DNA of 51,561 bases from an uncultured Burkholderiales bacterium (lineage in GTDB: Bacteria > Pseudomonadota > Gammaproteobacteria > Burkholderiales > Burkholderiaceae_C). The notes under the pieces were generated by a model that saw only the letters and a list, made by a program, of their open reading frames with translations, was not told the origin of the DNA and did no database searches. Position 1 is the stretch's first letter, and each line of letters opens with the position of its first letter. The stretch spans positions 1 to 51,561 of the forward strand of contig CAITHK010000065.1 in the NCBI GenBank assembly GCA_903892175.1. The letters run 5' to 3'. The translations under genes and the position numbers were made by a program. Shown piece after piece: positions 33,146 through 41,229 of this stretch.

Positions 33146-33613
33146 ATGGTTGCAAAAGCTTCAAGCTTCAATCCAGAGATGCCGATCCAGCTCGACCGTT
33201 CATTCACCTACCGCTTGCATTTGCTGGCCAAGGTGTCTGACCATGAAAGTCACAAGTCTTATCTGGATGAGGTTGGCCTGTCTCTGAGCGAAGCACGCTG
33301 CTTGGCCACTGTGGGCACGTTTGAGCCCATGTCGGTGATGGACTTGGCGGACAAGGGCAACTTGAACAAGGGCCAAGCCAGCCGCGCCGCACAAATTTTG
33401 GTGGACAAGGGGCTGATCCGTAAAAAGGAACACCCCTCTGACGGGCGTGGTGTGACCTTGGGTTTAACCGCCGCAGGCAAAAAGCTGTGGGACAAAACCA
33501 TGGCCTTGATCGATGCACGCAACCGACACATCGTGTCTTGCTTGAACAAAGACGAGCAGGCCATTTTGAGCCGTTTGCTCGACCGCTTGCTGCAACACAA
33601 CATCGGCGAATGA
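33146..33613 (+). CDS. MarR-family transcriptional regulator
   Basis: A 155-residue winged-helix regulator. ATG 33146 has CAGGAGA upstream and is preferred to an earlier in-frame codon. The helix-turn-helix is MDLADKGNLNKGQASRAAQILVDKGLI (split here: MDLADKGNLNKG, then QASRAAQILVDKGLI) and the wing is KKEHPSDGRGVTLGLT. It is followed after 24 bp by an aromatic hydroxylase gene, so it probably senses that enzyme's aromatic substrate and controls the operon and itself through the twin palindromes upstream. Confidence 0.9.
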   Translation: MVAKASSFNPEMPIQLDRSFTYRLHLLAKVSDHESHKSYLDEVGLSLSEARCLATVGTFEPMSVMDLADKGNLNKGQASRAAQILVDKGLIRKKEHPSDGRGVTLGLTAAGKKLWDKTMALIDARNRHIVSCLNKDEQAILSRLLDRLLQHNIGE

Positions 33614-33637
33614 TGACGCCACAGAGGATTTAGAAGA

Positions 33638-35344
33638 ATGCACACCCCCACCACCGAAGCACGCCCTTCGATTTATTACCGCTACCAAGTGCACCCGTCC
33701 TGGCTGGCATCGCAACATGCCAAACAAGAACGCAAGCAAGTGGTGATCGCAGGGGCTGGTCCTGCAGGCTTGGTGACGGCTTTGGAGTTGGCACGTTATG
33801 GCGTTCCCTGCGTGGTGTTGAACTCGGAGTTGCAGGTCTCTCAAGGCAGCCGCGCCATCGTGTTCACGCGCCGTTCGATGGAGATCTTGCAGCAAGTGGG
33901 CGTGGCCCAGCGCATGACAGACAACGGCTTGCCTTGGCGCTTTGGCAATTCGTTCTACCGCAACCAACAGGTGTTTCGGTTGGAGGCGCCGCATGACCCG
34001 AATGACCGCTTCTTTCCGATGCTCAATATCCAGCAGCAATACTTGGAGGAATACCTACTCGATGCGTGCAAGGCCCATGCGCTGATTGACTTGCGCTGGG
34101 GCAACAAGGTCACGAAAGTGGCCCAGATGACGGATCTTGCCCAAGTGGAGGTGGACACCCCTGAGGGCACTTACACCTTAGAGACCGAGTGGTTGGTGGC
34201 GGCTGACGGCGGACGTTCGGCCATTCGTAGTGCAATGAACTTGCAGATGGAAGGCACGTCTTACGAAGGCTTTTTTGTGATTGCTGACATCAAGATCGAC
34301 CTGCCACTGCCCACTGAACGCTTGGCTTACTTTGACCCCGACTGGAACCGCGGCAACACGATTTTGATGCACCGCGAACCGCTCGGCATTTGGCGCGTGG
34401 ATTACCAGTTGCCTGAAGGCGAAACCCCCGAAGAGGCCCTCAGACCCGAGTCGATGAAGGCGCGCATCGACGCACAGTTGGCCATGATTGGCCATGGCGG
34501 CAAGCCTTGGAAGATGGATTGGTCGTCGGTGTATTCCGCCCGCACCATGACACTGCCCAATTTTGTACATGGGCGCGTGGTTTTCACGGGAGATGCGGCG
34601 CACCTGTTGCCGATTTTTGGGGTGCGTGGTGCCAACACCGCATTTCAAGATGCGCAGTCGCTGGGTTGGCAATTGGCTTTTGTGGTCAAGGGCTTGGCGG
34701 GCCCGGCCTTGTTGGCCAACCACAGCGCAGAGCGTGTGGGGGCAGCGCGCGAAATCATTGAAGAGTCGGGCAAGAGCACGCGCTTCATGGCGCCGCCAGC
34801 AGGTGGTTTTCAGTTGCTGCGTGATGCGGTACTGTCGCTGTCACTGACGCAAGACTTTGTGCGCCCGCTCTACCACTGGCGCACATCACGTCCGCACGAA
34901 TACACCCACTCCATGCTCAACAGTCGGGGCGACGACAACGCCTTATTCACCTGCGGTCCGGCCCACGGTGCTCCGCCACAAAACATTCGTTTGGGGCCGG
35001 ATGACTTTTTGTTGGATCACTTAGGCGGTGGTTTTGACTTGTTGTATTTCACCGAGGCACACGCGGTGCCTGAAGCACTGCAAGCCGTGGTCACAGCGGT
35101 GCGAGCCAAGGGTGTGCCGATTCGCGTCACAGCGGTGGGTGCCGCGCAAGCCGTGGCGGGTGCCGATGCCACCTTGGCTGATGCCTCGGGGGATGTGCGC
35201 CAGCGCTATGGCGTGCCAGCCAGCGGCGCCGGCTATTTGCTGCGACCCGACCAACATGTCTGCGCACGCTGGTTGAGTTTGGACGCCACGCGCTTACAAG
35301 ACGCCATCAACGCCGCATTGCCACTGCCAGGAGCCTCGACATGA
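33638..35344 (+). CDS. FAD-dependent aromatic monooxygenase (phenol hydroxylase/MhpA type)
   Basis: A 568-residue class A flavoprotein hydroxylase. The ADP-binding site is VVIAGAGPAGLVTALELARYG near residues 35-55, the middle motif is AADGGRSAIRSAM near 188, and the flavin GD motif is VVFTGDAAHLLPIFGVRGAN near 312. A C-terminal thioredoxin-like domain (about 430-568) is like that in phenol hydroxylase and MhpA. It adds a hydroxyl group to a phenolic ring using NAD(P)H. Its stop overlaps the next ATG, and fumarylacetoacetase follows, so the product may lie on the homogentisate route. The exact substrate is not known. Confidence 0.87.
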   Translation: MHTPTTEARPSIYYRYQVHPSWLASQHAKQERKQVVIAGAGPAGLVTALELARYGVPCVVLNSELQVSQGSRAIVFTRRSMEILQQVGVAQRMTDNGLPWRFGNSFYRNQQVFRLEAPHDPNDRFFPMLNIQQQYLEEYLLDACKAHALIDLRWGNKVTKVAQMTDLAQVEVDTPEGTYTLETEWLVAADGGRSAIRSAMNLQMEGTSYEGFFVIADIKIDLPLPTERLAYFDPDWNRGNTILMHREPLGIWRVDYQLPEGETPEEALRPESMKARIDAQLAMIGHGGKPWKMDWSSVYSARTMTLPNFVHGRVVFTGDAAHLLPIFGVRGANTAFQDAQSLGWQLAFVVKGLAGPALLANHSAERVGAAREIIEESGKSTRFMAPPAGGFQLLRDAVLSLSLTQDFVRPLYHWRTSRPHEYTHSMLNSRGDDNALFTCGPAHGAPPQNIRLGPDDFLLDHLGGGFDLLYFTEAHAVPEALQAVVTAVRAKGVPIRVTAVGAAQAVAGADATLADASGDVRQRYGVPASGAGYLLRPDQHVCARWLSLDATRLQDAINAALPLPGAST

Positions 35345-35535
35345 CAACCCCTCAAGCAGCACTAACCATTCCAAGTTTGGAGGTGGTGTACGACACCTTA
35401 GCCACAGCGATTGACCAAGCGGGCGCCGACAAGGCACAACTCTTTCTGGTCAAGTTGGCCTTGCTCAACGCAAATGCCTTGGGTGATCCTGAGTTGTTTG
35501 AGCGGCAGGTGAGCATTGCACTGCAAGACCTCTGA
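35341..35535 (+). CDS. DUF2783 small protein
   Basis: A 64-residue DUF2783 protein (VYDTLATAIDQAG, QLFLVKLALLNANALGD). It has no catalytic motif and is likely helical. It overlaps the monooxygenase stop (ATGA) and precedes fumarylacetoacetase by 35 bp. Proteins of this family regularly sit beside FAD hydroxylases; a partner or stabilising role is plausible but unproven. Confidence 0.82.
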   Translation: MTTPQAALTIPSLEVVYDTLATAIDQAGADKAQLFLVKLALLNANALGDPELFERQVSIALQDL

Positions 35536-35570
35536 CACTTTCCTTTTGCTTCACACCACGGACACCCGAT

Positions 35571-36890
35571 ATGAGCACTTTGTTGAACGAAACCCATGAC
35601 CCAGCGCTGCGCAGCTGGGTGCCATCTGCCAATCTGGCGGGCTGCGATTTCCCCATCCAAAACCTGCCCTTGGCGGTGTTTCGCCGCGCCGCTTCCAACG
35701 AGGCCTTCCGCTGTGGCGTGGCCATTGGCGACCAGGTGTTGGATTTGGCAGCGCTGGCCCATGCTGGCGTCTTCAGTGGTCTGGCCGGTGCGGCCGCCCA
35801 AGCGGGTGCGCAAGACAAACTCAATGCCTTGATGGCCTTGGGGCCCGAGGTGTGGTCGTCCTTGCGCTTGGCCTTGTCGCGCGCCTTGCGTGACGGTGCG
35901 CCCGAGCAAGCACAACTGCATGCGTGTTTGGTGCCGCAGTCTGACGTGGCGTTTGATGTGCCGGCCCGCATTGGCGACTACACCGACTTCTACACCTCGG
36001 TGCACCACGCCACCAACATTGGCAAACAGTTTCGTCCCGACAACCCTTTGCTGCCCAACTACAAATGGGTGCCCATTGGCTACCACGGTCGGGCCTCGAG
36101 CATTGGCGTGTCGGGCCAATCGTTTGCGCGGCCCAAGGGGCAGCTCAAAGCGCCTGACGTCGAGGTGCCGGTGCTGGCACCGAGCAAGCGGGTAGACATG
36201 GAGTTGGAGCTGGGTATTTTTGTGGGCCAAGGCAATGCCAGCGGCGATGCGGTGCCTATGACCTTGGCCGAAGACCATGTGTTTGGCATGTGCTTGCTCA
36301 ACGACTGGTCGGCACGCGACATCCAGGGCTGGGAGTACCAACCATTGGGGCCGTTTTTGTCGAAAAACTTTGCCACCACCGTCTCCCCCTGGGTGGTGAC
36401 GCTGGAGGCCTTGGCACCCTACCGTGTGCCGTTTGTTCGGCCTGCCCAAGATCCACAGCCGCTGCCGTACTTAGACAGCGCCGCCAACCGCACGCACGGT
36501 GCGTTTGACATTCAGCTGCAAGTGGGCGTGTTGACGCCGAAGATGCGCCAGGCCGGACTGGACGATGCGTCGATTTGCCGCACCAGCTACCGCCACGCGT
36601 ATTGGACAGTGGCGCAGATGGTGACCCACCACACCGTCAACGGCTGCAATTTGCAGCCCGGTGATTTGCTGGGCAGTGGCACCTTGTCGGGCCCCACGCT
36701 GGACCAAGCCGGTGCATTGATCGAACTCACCAACGGTGGCAAGAACCCGCTGCCCTTGCCCAATGGCGAGACCCGCGTTTTCTTGGAAGACGGCGACTCG
36801 GTGGTGCTGCGGGGCTGGTGCGAAAAGGCGGGCGCGGCGCGCATTGGCTTTGGCGCTTGCTGGGGCACCGTGCTGCCCGCCAAGGTCTGA
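35571..36890 (+). CDS. fahA: Fumarylacetoacetase
   Basis: A 439-residue fumarylacetoacetate hydrolase, the last enzyme of the homogentisate pathway, giving fumarate and acetoacetate. The N-terminal SH3-like domain (about 1-120) is followed by the catalytic domain. Landmarks are DFYTSVHHATNIGKQFRP (catalytic His near 140), GYHGRASSIG, metal ligands in VDMELELGIFVG and LLNDWSARDIQGWEYQPLGP, and the C-terminal GSGTLSGP. It is full length. Homogentisate dioxygenase and maleylacetoacetate isomerase are not in the window. Confidence 0.93.
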   Translation: MSTLLNETHDPALRSWVPSANLAGCDFPIQNLPLAVFRRAASNEAFRCGVAIGDQVLDLAALAHAGVFSGLAGAAAQAGAQDKLNALMALGPEVWSSLRLALSRALRDGAPEQAQLHACLVPQSDVAFDVPARIGDYTDFYTSVHHATNIGKQFRPDNPLLPNYKWVPIGYHGRASSIGVSGQSFARPKGQLKAPDVEVPVLAPSKRVDMELELGIFVGQGNASGDAVPMTLAEDHVFGMCLLNDWSARDIQGWEYQPLGPFLSKNFATTVSPWVVTLEALAPYRVPFVRPAQDPQPLPYLDSAANRTHGAFDIQLQVGVLTPKMRQAGLDDASICRTSYRHAYWTVAQMVTHHTVNGCNLQPGDLLGSGTLSGPTLDQAGALIELTNGGKNPLPLPNGETRVFLEDGDSVVLRGWCEKAGAARIGFGACWGTVLPAKV

Positions 36891-36969
36891 ACAACCCGCG
36901 TGGCCGCTCAGGCTGAGTTGCCCGAAGTTGCCACGGCCATGACCATGGCCATGGCCATCACCTTGGCCT

Positions 36970-37962
36970 TTATGCCGACGTGGTGTGTGCGAAGGCTTGG
37001 CGTATGCCGTCTGGCGAGGTGCCGGTGGCCAGCAGGAGGCTCAACAGCAGCCGGGCTTTGGAGGCACTCAAGTGACCGCAGGGGATGGCGCCTTTGGCAA
37101 TCAGGTCCATCTCTGAACCGGCAAAGCCATAGGTCTGGGTGAACACGCGGCCACCGCGCACGCGTGTGCACAACACCACAGGCATCTGGTGCATCAGCTC
37201 GACCATAGCGCCCACGCTGGCAGCGGGCACATGGCCTGCACCCATGCCTTCAATCACCGCGCCGCTGTAGCCCAGGCCTTTGAGGGTGGGCAGCATGCGT
37301 GCGTCTTCACCCAGCCCCAACGAGACCTGCGCCACCGCGTGGTCGTGCGCGAGCGGGCCTTGAATAGGGGCGATGTGGCGTTGAGGTGTCATCATCAGTT
37401 CGACCCGACCTTCGGCCACAAAGCCCATGCACCCTGTACCGGGTGAGGTGAAGGCGCTGGTCAGGGCCGTGTGCGATTTTTGAACCCAGCGTGCGCTGTG
37501 AATCTCGTCGTTGAGCACCACCACCACACCCAGGCCGGACAAGCGCGCATCGGCGGCCACGATGACCGCCGACAAAATGTTGGCCGGGCCATCGGCGCCA
37601 GCGGCTTGGGGCCCCCGCATGGCACCGGTGACCACCACTGGACGCGGGCTGCGCACCAACAGGTCGAGAACAAAGGCGGTGTCTTCGATGGTGTCGGTGC
37701 CTTGCACCACCACCGCGCCTTCGATGTCTGCCTGCAAGCGTTCGTTGAGCAGCTGGGCCACCTCGGCCAAATTGCGAATGGTCAGCGAAGCACCGGGCAT
37801 GCTGAATTGGGTGATGGCTTCGAGCGTGGCCACCCCAGCCAGTTGCGGCACGCTCTCCACCAGCTTGTCGGCGGTGAGGGTGGGTGTGATGCCCCCAGCA
37901 TCCGAGCGGGTCATGGTGATGGTGCCGCCGAGCGACACGATCAAGATGCGTGGCTGACTCAT
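36970..37962 (-). CDS. Asparaginase/glutaminase family amidohydrolase
   Basis: A 330-residue asparaginase-type enzyme. The first catalytic threonine lies in VSLGGTITMTRS near residue 13 and the second in VVQGTDTIEDTAF near 85, with the lysine side around TGAMRGPQ. There is no signal peptide, so it is cytoplasmic. Its ATG overlaps the deacylase stop (ATGA) and it is the last gene of the minus-strand operon. In this setting it may hydrolyse an amide made by the deacylases rather than asparagine itself. A start 19 codons upstream would lie within the neighbouring gene. Confidence 0.88.
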   Translation of the reverse strand: MSQPRILIVSLGGTITMTRSDAGGITPTLTADKLVESVPQLAGVATLEAITQFSMPGASLTIRNLAEVAQLLNERLQADIEGAVVVQGTDTIEDTAFVLDLLVRSPRPVVVTGAMRGPQAAGADGPANILSAVIVAADARLSGLGVVVVLNDEIHSARWVQKSHTALTSAFTSPGTGCMGFVAEGRVELMMTPQRHIAPIQGPLAHDHAVAQVSLGLGEDARMLPTLKGLGYSGAVIEGMGAGHVPAASVGAMVELMHQMPVVLCTRVRGGRVFTQTYGFAGSEMDLIAKGAIPCGHLSASKARLLLSLLLATGTSPDGIRQAFAHTTSA

Positions 37963-38858
37963 TTGGCGTTGTCGCGCTGTTGGGCCAAGAACCAGTCGAG
38001 AATTTCTTCGCCGGTCCACACCAGCACGTCTTCGTGGCTCAGCACATAGTCGTACAACTGTTCGAGGTAGCCAATGCGGTGCGGCACGCCGCTGAGGTAG
38101 GGGTGCACCGAGATGGCCATGATGCGCGGTGTTTTGGCGCCATCTTTGTAGAGGCGGTCAAAGTGGGCTTTGCCGCGTTTGAGCATTTCGTCGGAGGGTT
38201 GTTGTTGCACGGCGGATATCACCACGTCGTTCAACTCCACGGTGTAGGGCACGGCGGTGATGGGGCCTTTGGGCGAATGCAGCGACACGGGCTGGTCGTC
38301 GAGCACCCAGTTGGCCACGTAGTCAATGCCGCACTCGGCCAAGTGGTCGAGTGTGTCGTCGGTTTCGGTCAGGCCCGGGCTTTCCCAGCCGCGGGGTGCT
38401 TTGCCGGTGAACTTGCGGATTTCGTCCATGGTCTCGCGGATGGCGGCCAGTTGGTCTTCCACTTTGTGCATGGGGCGTTGCACCAAGCCATGGCCCATGA
38501 ATTCCCAGCCTGCCTTCAGGGCGGCGGTGCACACCTCTTCGTACATGCGGCAGGTGGTGCCATTGAGTGCGAAGGTGGCTTTCATCTTGCGGTCGCTCAA
38601 GGCTTCAAGCAGGCGCCAAAAGCCCACGCGCATGCCGTATTCGTGCCACGACCAGTTGGGCACGTCGGGCAGCATGGGGTTGCCCATAGGCGGGGGCAGC
38701 ACCGCGCGGGGCATGGCACCGGTGGGCTCCCACACTTCCACGTTGACGATGTTCCACAGCACCACGCGCGCATTCCCTGGCAGTTTGAGGGGCGGGCGGT
38801 TCACGATGGATTGGTAGGGGGCGCGTGCGCGCACGCTGTGTCCAATAGGGTTGCTCAT
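37959..38858 (-). CDS. PuuE-like polysaccharide-deacetylase-fold hydrolase (first)
   Basis: A 299-residue NodB/CE4-fold protein of the PuuE allantoinase-like branch. The first strand ends in NVEVWEP in place of the TFDDG of chitin deacetylases, and the branch marker WHEYGMRVGFWRLLEAL is near residue 72. A probable metal site is GHGLVQRPMH near 122-131. GGAG precedes the ATG. It may open a cyclic amide or imide ring. It lies between a related gene and the asparaginase gene. Substrate unknown. Confidence 0.8.
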   Translation of the reverse strand: MSNPIGHSVRARAPYQSIVNRPPLKLPGNARVVLWNIVNVEVWEPTGAMPRAVLPPPMGNPMLPDVPNWSWHEYGMRVGFWRLLEALSDRKMKATFALNGTTCRMYEEVCTAALKAGWEFMGHGLVQRPMHKVEDQLAAIRETMDEIRKFTGKAPRGWESPGLTETDDTLDHLAECGIDYVANWVLDDQPVSLHSPKGPITAVPYTVELNDVVISAVQQQPSDEMLKRGKAHFDRLYKDGAKTPRIMAISVHPYLSGVPHRIGYLEQLYDYVLSHEDVLVWTGEEILDWFLAQQRDNAK

Positions 38859-38943
38859 GGGGGCTCCAGATGTTGTGGTGAAGTGGCCGTGGTGCGGCGT
38901 GCGTGGATGTGAAATGTGTGTGGCGCAGTGTGTCTGTGGCGTG

Positions 38944-39867
38944 TTAACCGCCAGGAATCACGCCAGGGGGCAAGCTGTAGCAATAGTCCGCAATTTCGCC
39001 GGGACGCGCCAGCCACACCTTGTCTTGGTGCGGGCTTTGCACGCAGTGCTTGAGGGCTTGGCGCAGTTGGCGCAAGCGGAAGGGCTGGCCAAAAATGTTG
39101 GGGTGAATCGAGACGTTCATCACCAAGGGGTGACGCGCACATTGATCGATCATTTCGTCAAACTGGTTGACGATCATGTCGCAGAAGTCGTTGGAGTCTT
39201 GTCGGCGGTGGGTGATGATTTGCGAGTCGTTGAGTTCCACCGGGTAGGGCACCGACAAAATAGGGCCGCTGCGCGTGCGCATCCAAATCGGTTGGTCGTC
39301 CATGGGCCAATCCATCAGGTACTTGAAGCCTGCTTCTTTCAGCAGGTCGGGTGTGTTGCCCGTTTCATAGGCGCCTGAGCCCATCCACCCCGTGGGGGCC
39401 TTGCCCTCGTGGGCGACAAACTTGTCAATGACCTCTTGGATGATGCGTTCTTCGTCGGCCTCCCACATGCCGCGGTGGTTCTCTGCGTTGGTGCGGCCGT
39501 GGCCCACGATCTCGTCGCCGCGGCGGCGAATTTCGTCCATGATTTGTGGGGCGTAGTCGTACAACAAGCTGTTGACGTTGTGCCCTGCAGGAATGTGCAG
39601 TTCGTCAAAGAGTTCAAAAAAACGCCAGATGCCGATGCGGTTGCCGTAGTCGCGCCATGAGTAATTGCGGTGGGTTTGTGGTTCGCCGGTTTTGGCAGGG
39701 TCGTGGCCGTTGCCTGCACCAAACGCAAAACATTCGATGTTGGTGGTGATCACAAAAGCCAATCGGGCACCACCCGGCCAGTCGTAGTCTTTGCGCTCAT
39801 TCAAGGGCACGTAGTCGTAGCGGTTGTGGCGCGGCAAAAGAGGACGGGGCATGGACGAGACTTTCAT
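38944..39867 (-). CDS. PuuE-like polysaccharide-deacetylase-fold hydrolase (second)
   Basis: A 307-residue paralogue of the next gene. It has NIECFAFG at the first strand, SWRDYGNRIGIWRFFELF near 75, and GHGRTNAENHRG near 120 as the likely metal site. The sequence differs substantially from the first copy, so the pair is not a recent duplication and may act on two substrates or form a heteromer. ATG 39867 is used; ATG 39852 is possible. It heads the operon and is divergent from a Bug receptor gene, with a 332-bp control region between them. Confidence 0.8.
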   Translation of the reverse strand: MKVSSMPRPLLPRHNRYDYVPLNERKDYDWPGGARLAFVITTNIECFAFGAGNGHDPAKTGEPQTHRNYSWRDYGNRIGIWRFFELFDELHIPAGHNVNSLLYDYAPQIMDEIRRRGDEIVGHGRTNAENHRGMWEADEERIIQEVIDKFVAHEGKAPTGWMGSGAYETGNTPDLLKEAGFKYLMDWPMDDQPIWMRTRSGPILSVPYPVELNDSQIITHRRQDSNDFCDMIVNQFDEMIDQCARHPLVMNVSIHPNIFGQPFRLRQLRQALKHCVQSPHQDKVWLARPGEIADYCYSLPPGVIPGG

Positions 39868-39930
39868 GGAATGCGACAAAAATCCATCCTACCCGGTGGT
39901 GAAAATTGCTGTCAATGTGGGAATCAATAA

Positions 39931-39945
39931 GTCCAAATATTGGAC
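39931..39945. promoter_or_regulatory. Operator-like site TCCA-N5-TGGA (first)
   Basis: GTCCAAATATTGGAC is a near-perfect 15-bp palindrome 64 bp before the second deacylase start. The same TCCA-N5-TGGA frame recurs 120 bp away. Confidence 0.5.
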
Positions 39946-40051
39946 ATATTTCGTGCACGGTATTGGGGATAAAAAATAGATATTGCACTCTATAAATGCA
40001 GTTTTTCCGGTGGATGATCTATTGAGGTGCGAAAGCGAGATCAATACATTA

Positions 40052-40069
40052 TCCATATAGTGGACTATA
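40052..40069. promoter_or_regulatory. Operator-like site TCCA-N5-TGGA (second)
   Basis: TCCATATAGTGGA (40052-40064) has the same spacing as the first site. It overlaps the palindrome TATAGT-GG-ACTATA (40056-40069) and lies just before the -35 of the Bug receptor promoter. Confidence 0.5.
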
Positions 40070-40080
40070 AAAATATCGTG

Positions 40081-40110
40081 TTGACACGCAAACTTGAGGC
40101 AGCCTAGTAT
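40081..40110 (+). promoter_or_regulatory. Sigma-70 promoter of the Bug receptor gene
   Basis: TTGACA (40081-40086) and TAGTAT (40105-40110) are 18 bp apart. Transcription would begin near 40117, about 83 bases before the start codon. Confidence 0.65.
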
Positions 40111-40120
40111 GGCTCTAGGA

Positions 40121-40153
40121 CATCCATGCAACGCCGGCAGCGTTGCATGGATG
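40121..40153 (+). other. Perfect 14-bp stem-loop at the mRNA 5' end
   Basis: CATCCATGCAACGC (40121-40134) and GCGTTGCATGGATG (40140-40153) pair fully around the loop CGGCA. There is no T-run after it, so it is not a terminator. It starts about four bases after the predicted transcript start and could protect the mRNA or bind a regulator. Confidence 0.75.
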
Positions 40154-40199
40154 GAGAAAAAACCATGTCGTTACATTTCAAACCCAAAAGGATTTCCGC

Positions 40200-41180
40200 A
40201 TGAAGAAGCCACACCACCTGTCGTTTTGGTTCGCCGCTTGGTGCGCTTTGTGCGCCGCGACTACCGCCACAGCACAAACGGCGAGTTACCCCACCAAGCC
40301 CATCACCTTGATCGTGGGGTTCACGCCGGGGGGCATCTCTGATGTGTTGTCGCGCGCACTGGCGGCTCGGTTGACGGCACAAATGGGGCAAAACGTGATT
40401 GTGGAAAACAAAGCCGGAGCGGGTACCACCATTGCTTCGGCCTATGTGGCGAATGCAGCGCCTGATGGCTACACGCTGTATTTTCAAGACATGACCACCC
40501 ACGCCATCAGCGCGGCAACCTACAAGAAGTTGAAATACGACTCGTGGAACGACTTCACCATGGTGAGCTTGGTGGCGTCGACGCCGTTGATGTTGGTCTC
40601 TAGCTTGTCCTCAGGCGCCAAGGACGTGAAGAGCTTGGTCACGTTGGCCAAAGCCAAGCCCAATGAGGTGGTTTATGCCTCGTCTGGCAACGGAGCCATC
40701 ACACATTTGGTGGGGGAGTCGTTCAAGCACCTCACTGACACACAGGCCCTGCATGCGCCCTACAAAGGCAGTGCACCCGCAACCCAAGCCATCATGGCGG
40801 GCGAAGTGACGTACACGTTCTCCACCATGCCGCCAGCGGTGAGCCAAAGCAAGGCTGGAAAAATTTATGGCCTGGCCGTGACCTCGGGCAAGCGGGTCAA
40901 TGCCGCCCCGGATGTGCCGACCTTGAAAGAGGCGGGCGTGCCACTGGAAGTGTTGCTCTACAGCGGATTGATGGGGCCCAAAGGCTTGCCACCCGCCATC
41001 GTCGAGCGCTTAGGTGCGGAGGTGAAAAAAGCCTTGGCCAGTCCTGAGATGAAGTTGACACTGACCAATGCGGGTGCGGAAGACCTGCACAGCACACCGG
41101 CAGAGTTTGCGGCGTTGATGAAGGTTGAGTCAGAGAAGATGGCTAAGGCGGTGCAACTCGCTGGCGTAGTGTTGGACTGA
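40200..41180 (+). CDS. Bug-type tripartite tricarboxylate transporter substrate-binding protein
   Basis: A 326-residue periplasmic binding protein of the Bug family. ATG 40200 follows AAAAGGA at eight bases and gives a signal peptide (cleavage near ATAQ-TAS). Family marks include KPITLIVGFTPGGISDVLSR, VENKAGAGTTIASAYVA and YASSGNGAITHLVGE. It is divergent from the deacylase/asparaginase operon and is followed by an IclR regulator, so the ligand is probably the substrate of that operon or a related acid. It is clearly different from the other Bug protein in this window. No membrane subunits are adjacent. Confidence 0.92.
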   Translation: MKKPHHLSFWFAAWCALCAATTATAQTASYPTKPITLIVGFTPGGISDVLSRALAARLTAQMGQNVIVENKAGAGTTIASAYVANAAPDGYTLYFQDMTTHAISAATYKKLKYDSWNDFTMVSLVASTPLMLVSSLSSGAKDVKSLVTLAKAKPNEVVYASSGNGAITHLVGESFKHLTDTQALHAPYKGSAPATQAIMAGEVTYTFSTMPPAVSQSKAGKIYGLAVTSGKRVNAAPDVPTLKEAGVPLEVLLYSGLMGPKGLPPAIVERLGAEVKKALASPEMKLTLTNAGAEDLHSTPAEFAALMKVESEKMAKAVQLAGVVLD

Positions 41181-41191
41181 TACGCTAAGGT

Positions 41192-41219
41192 CACACAGCA
41201 CACAGCACACAGCACACAG
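41192..41219. repeat. Heptamer tandem repeat (CACACAG)4
   Basis: Four exact copies of CACACAG lie between the Bug gene stop and the start region of the iclR gene. A 7-bp unit would change the spacing and frame if copy number varied. Confidence 0.9.
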
Positions 41220-41229
41220 GGGCACGTTC

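Noticed and set aside
36891-36969. Repeated CATGGCC units between fahA and the asparaginase gene
   Set aside because: Short run with overlapping NcoI-like palindromes, no T-run and no clear hairpin terminator; treated as chance.
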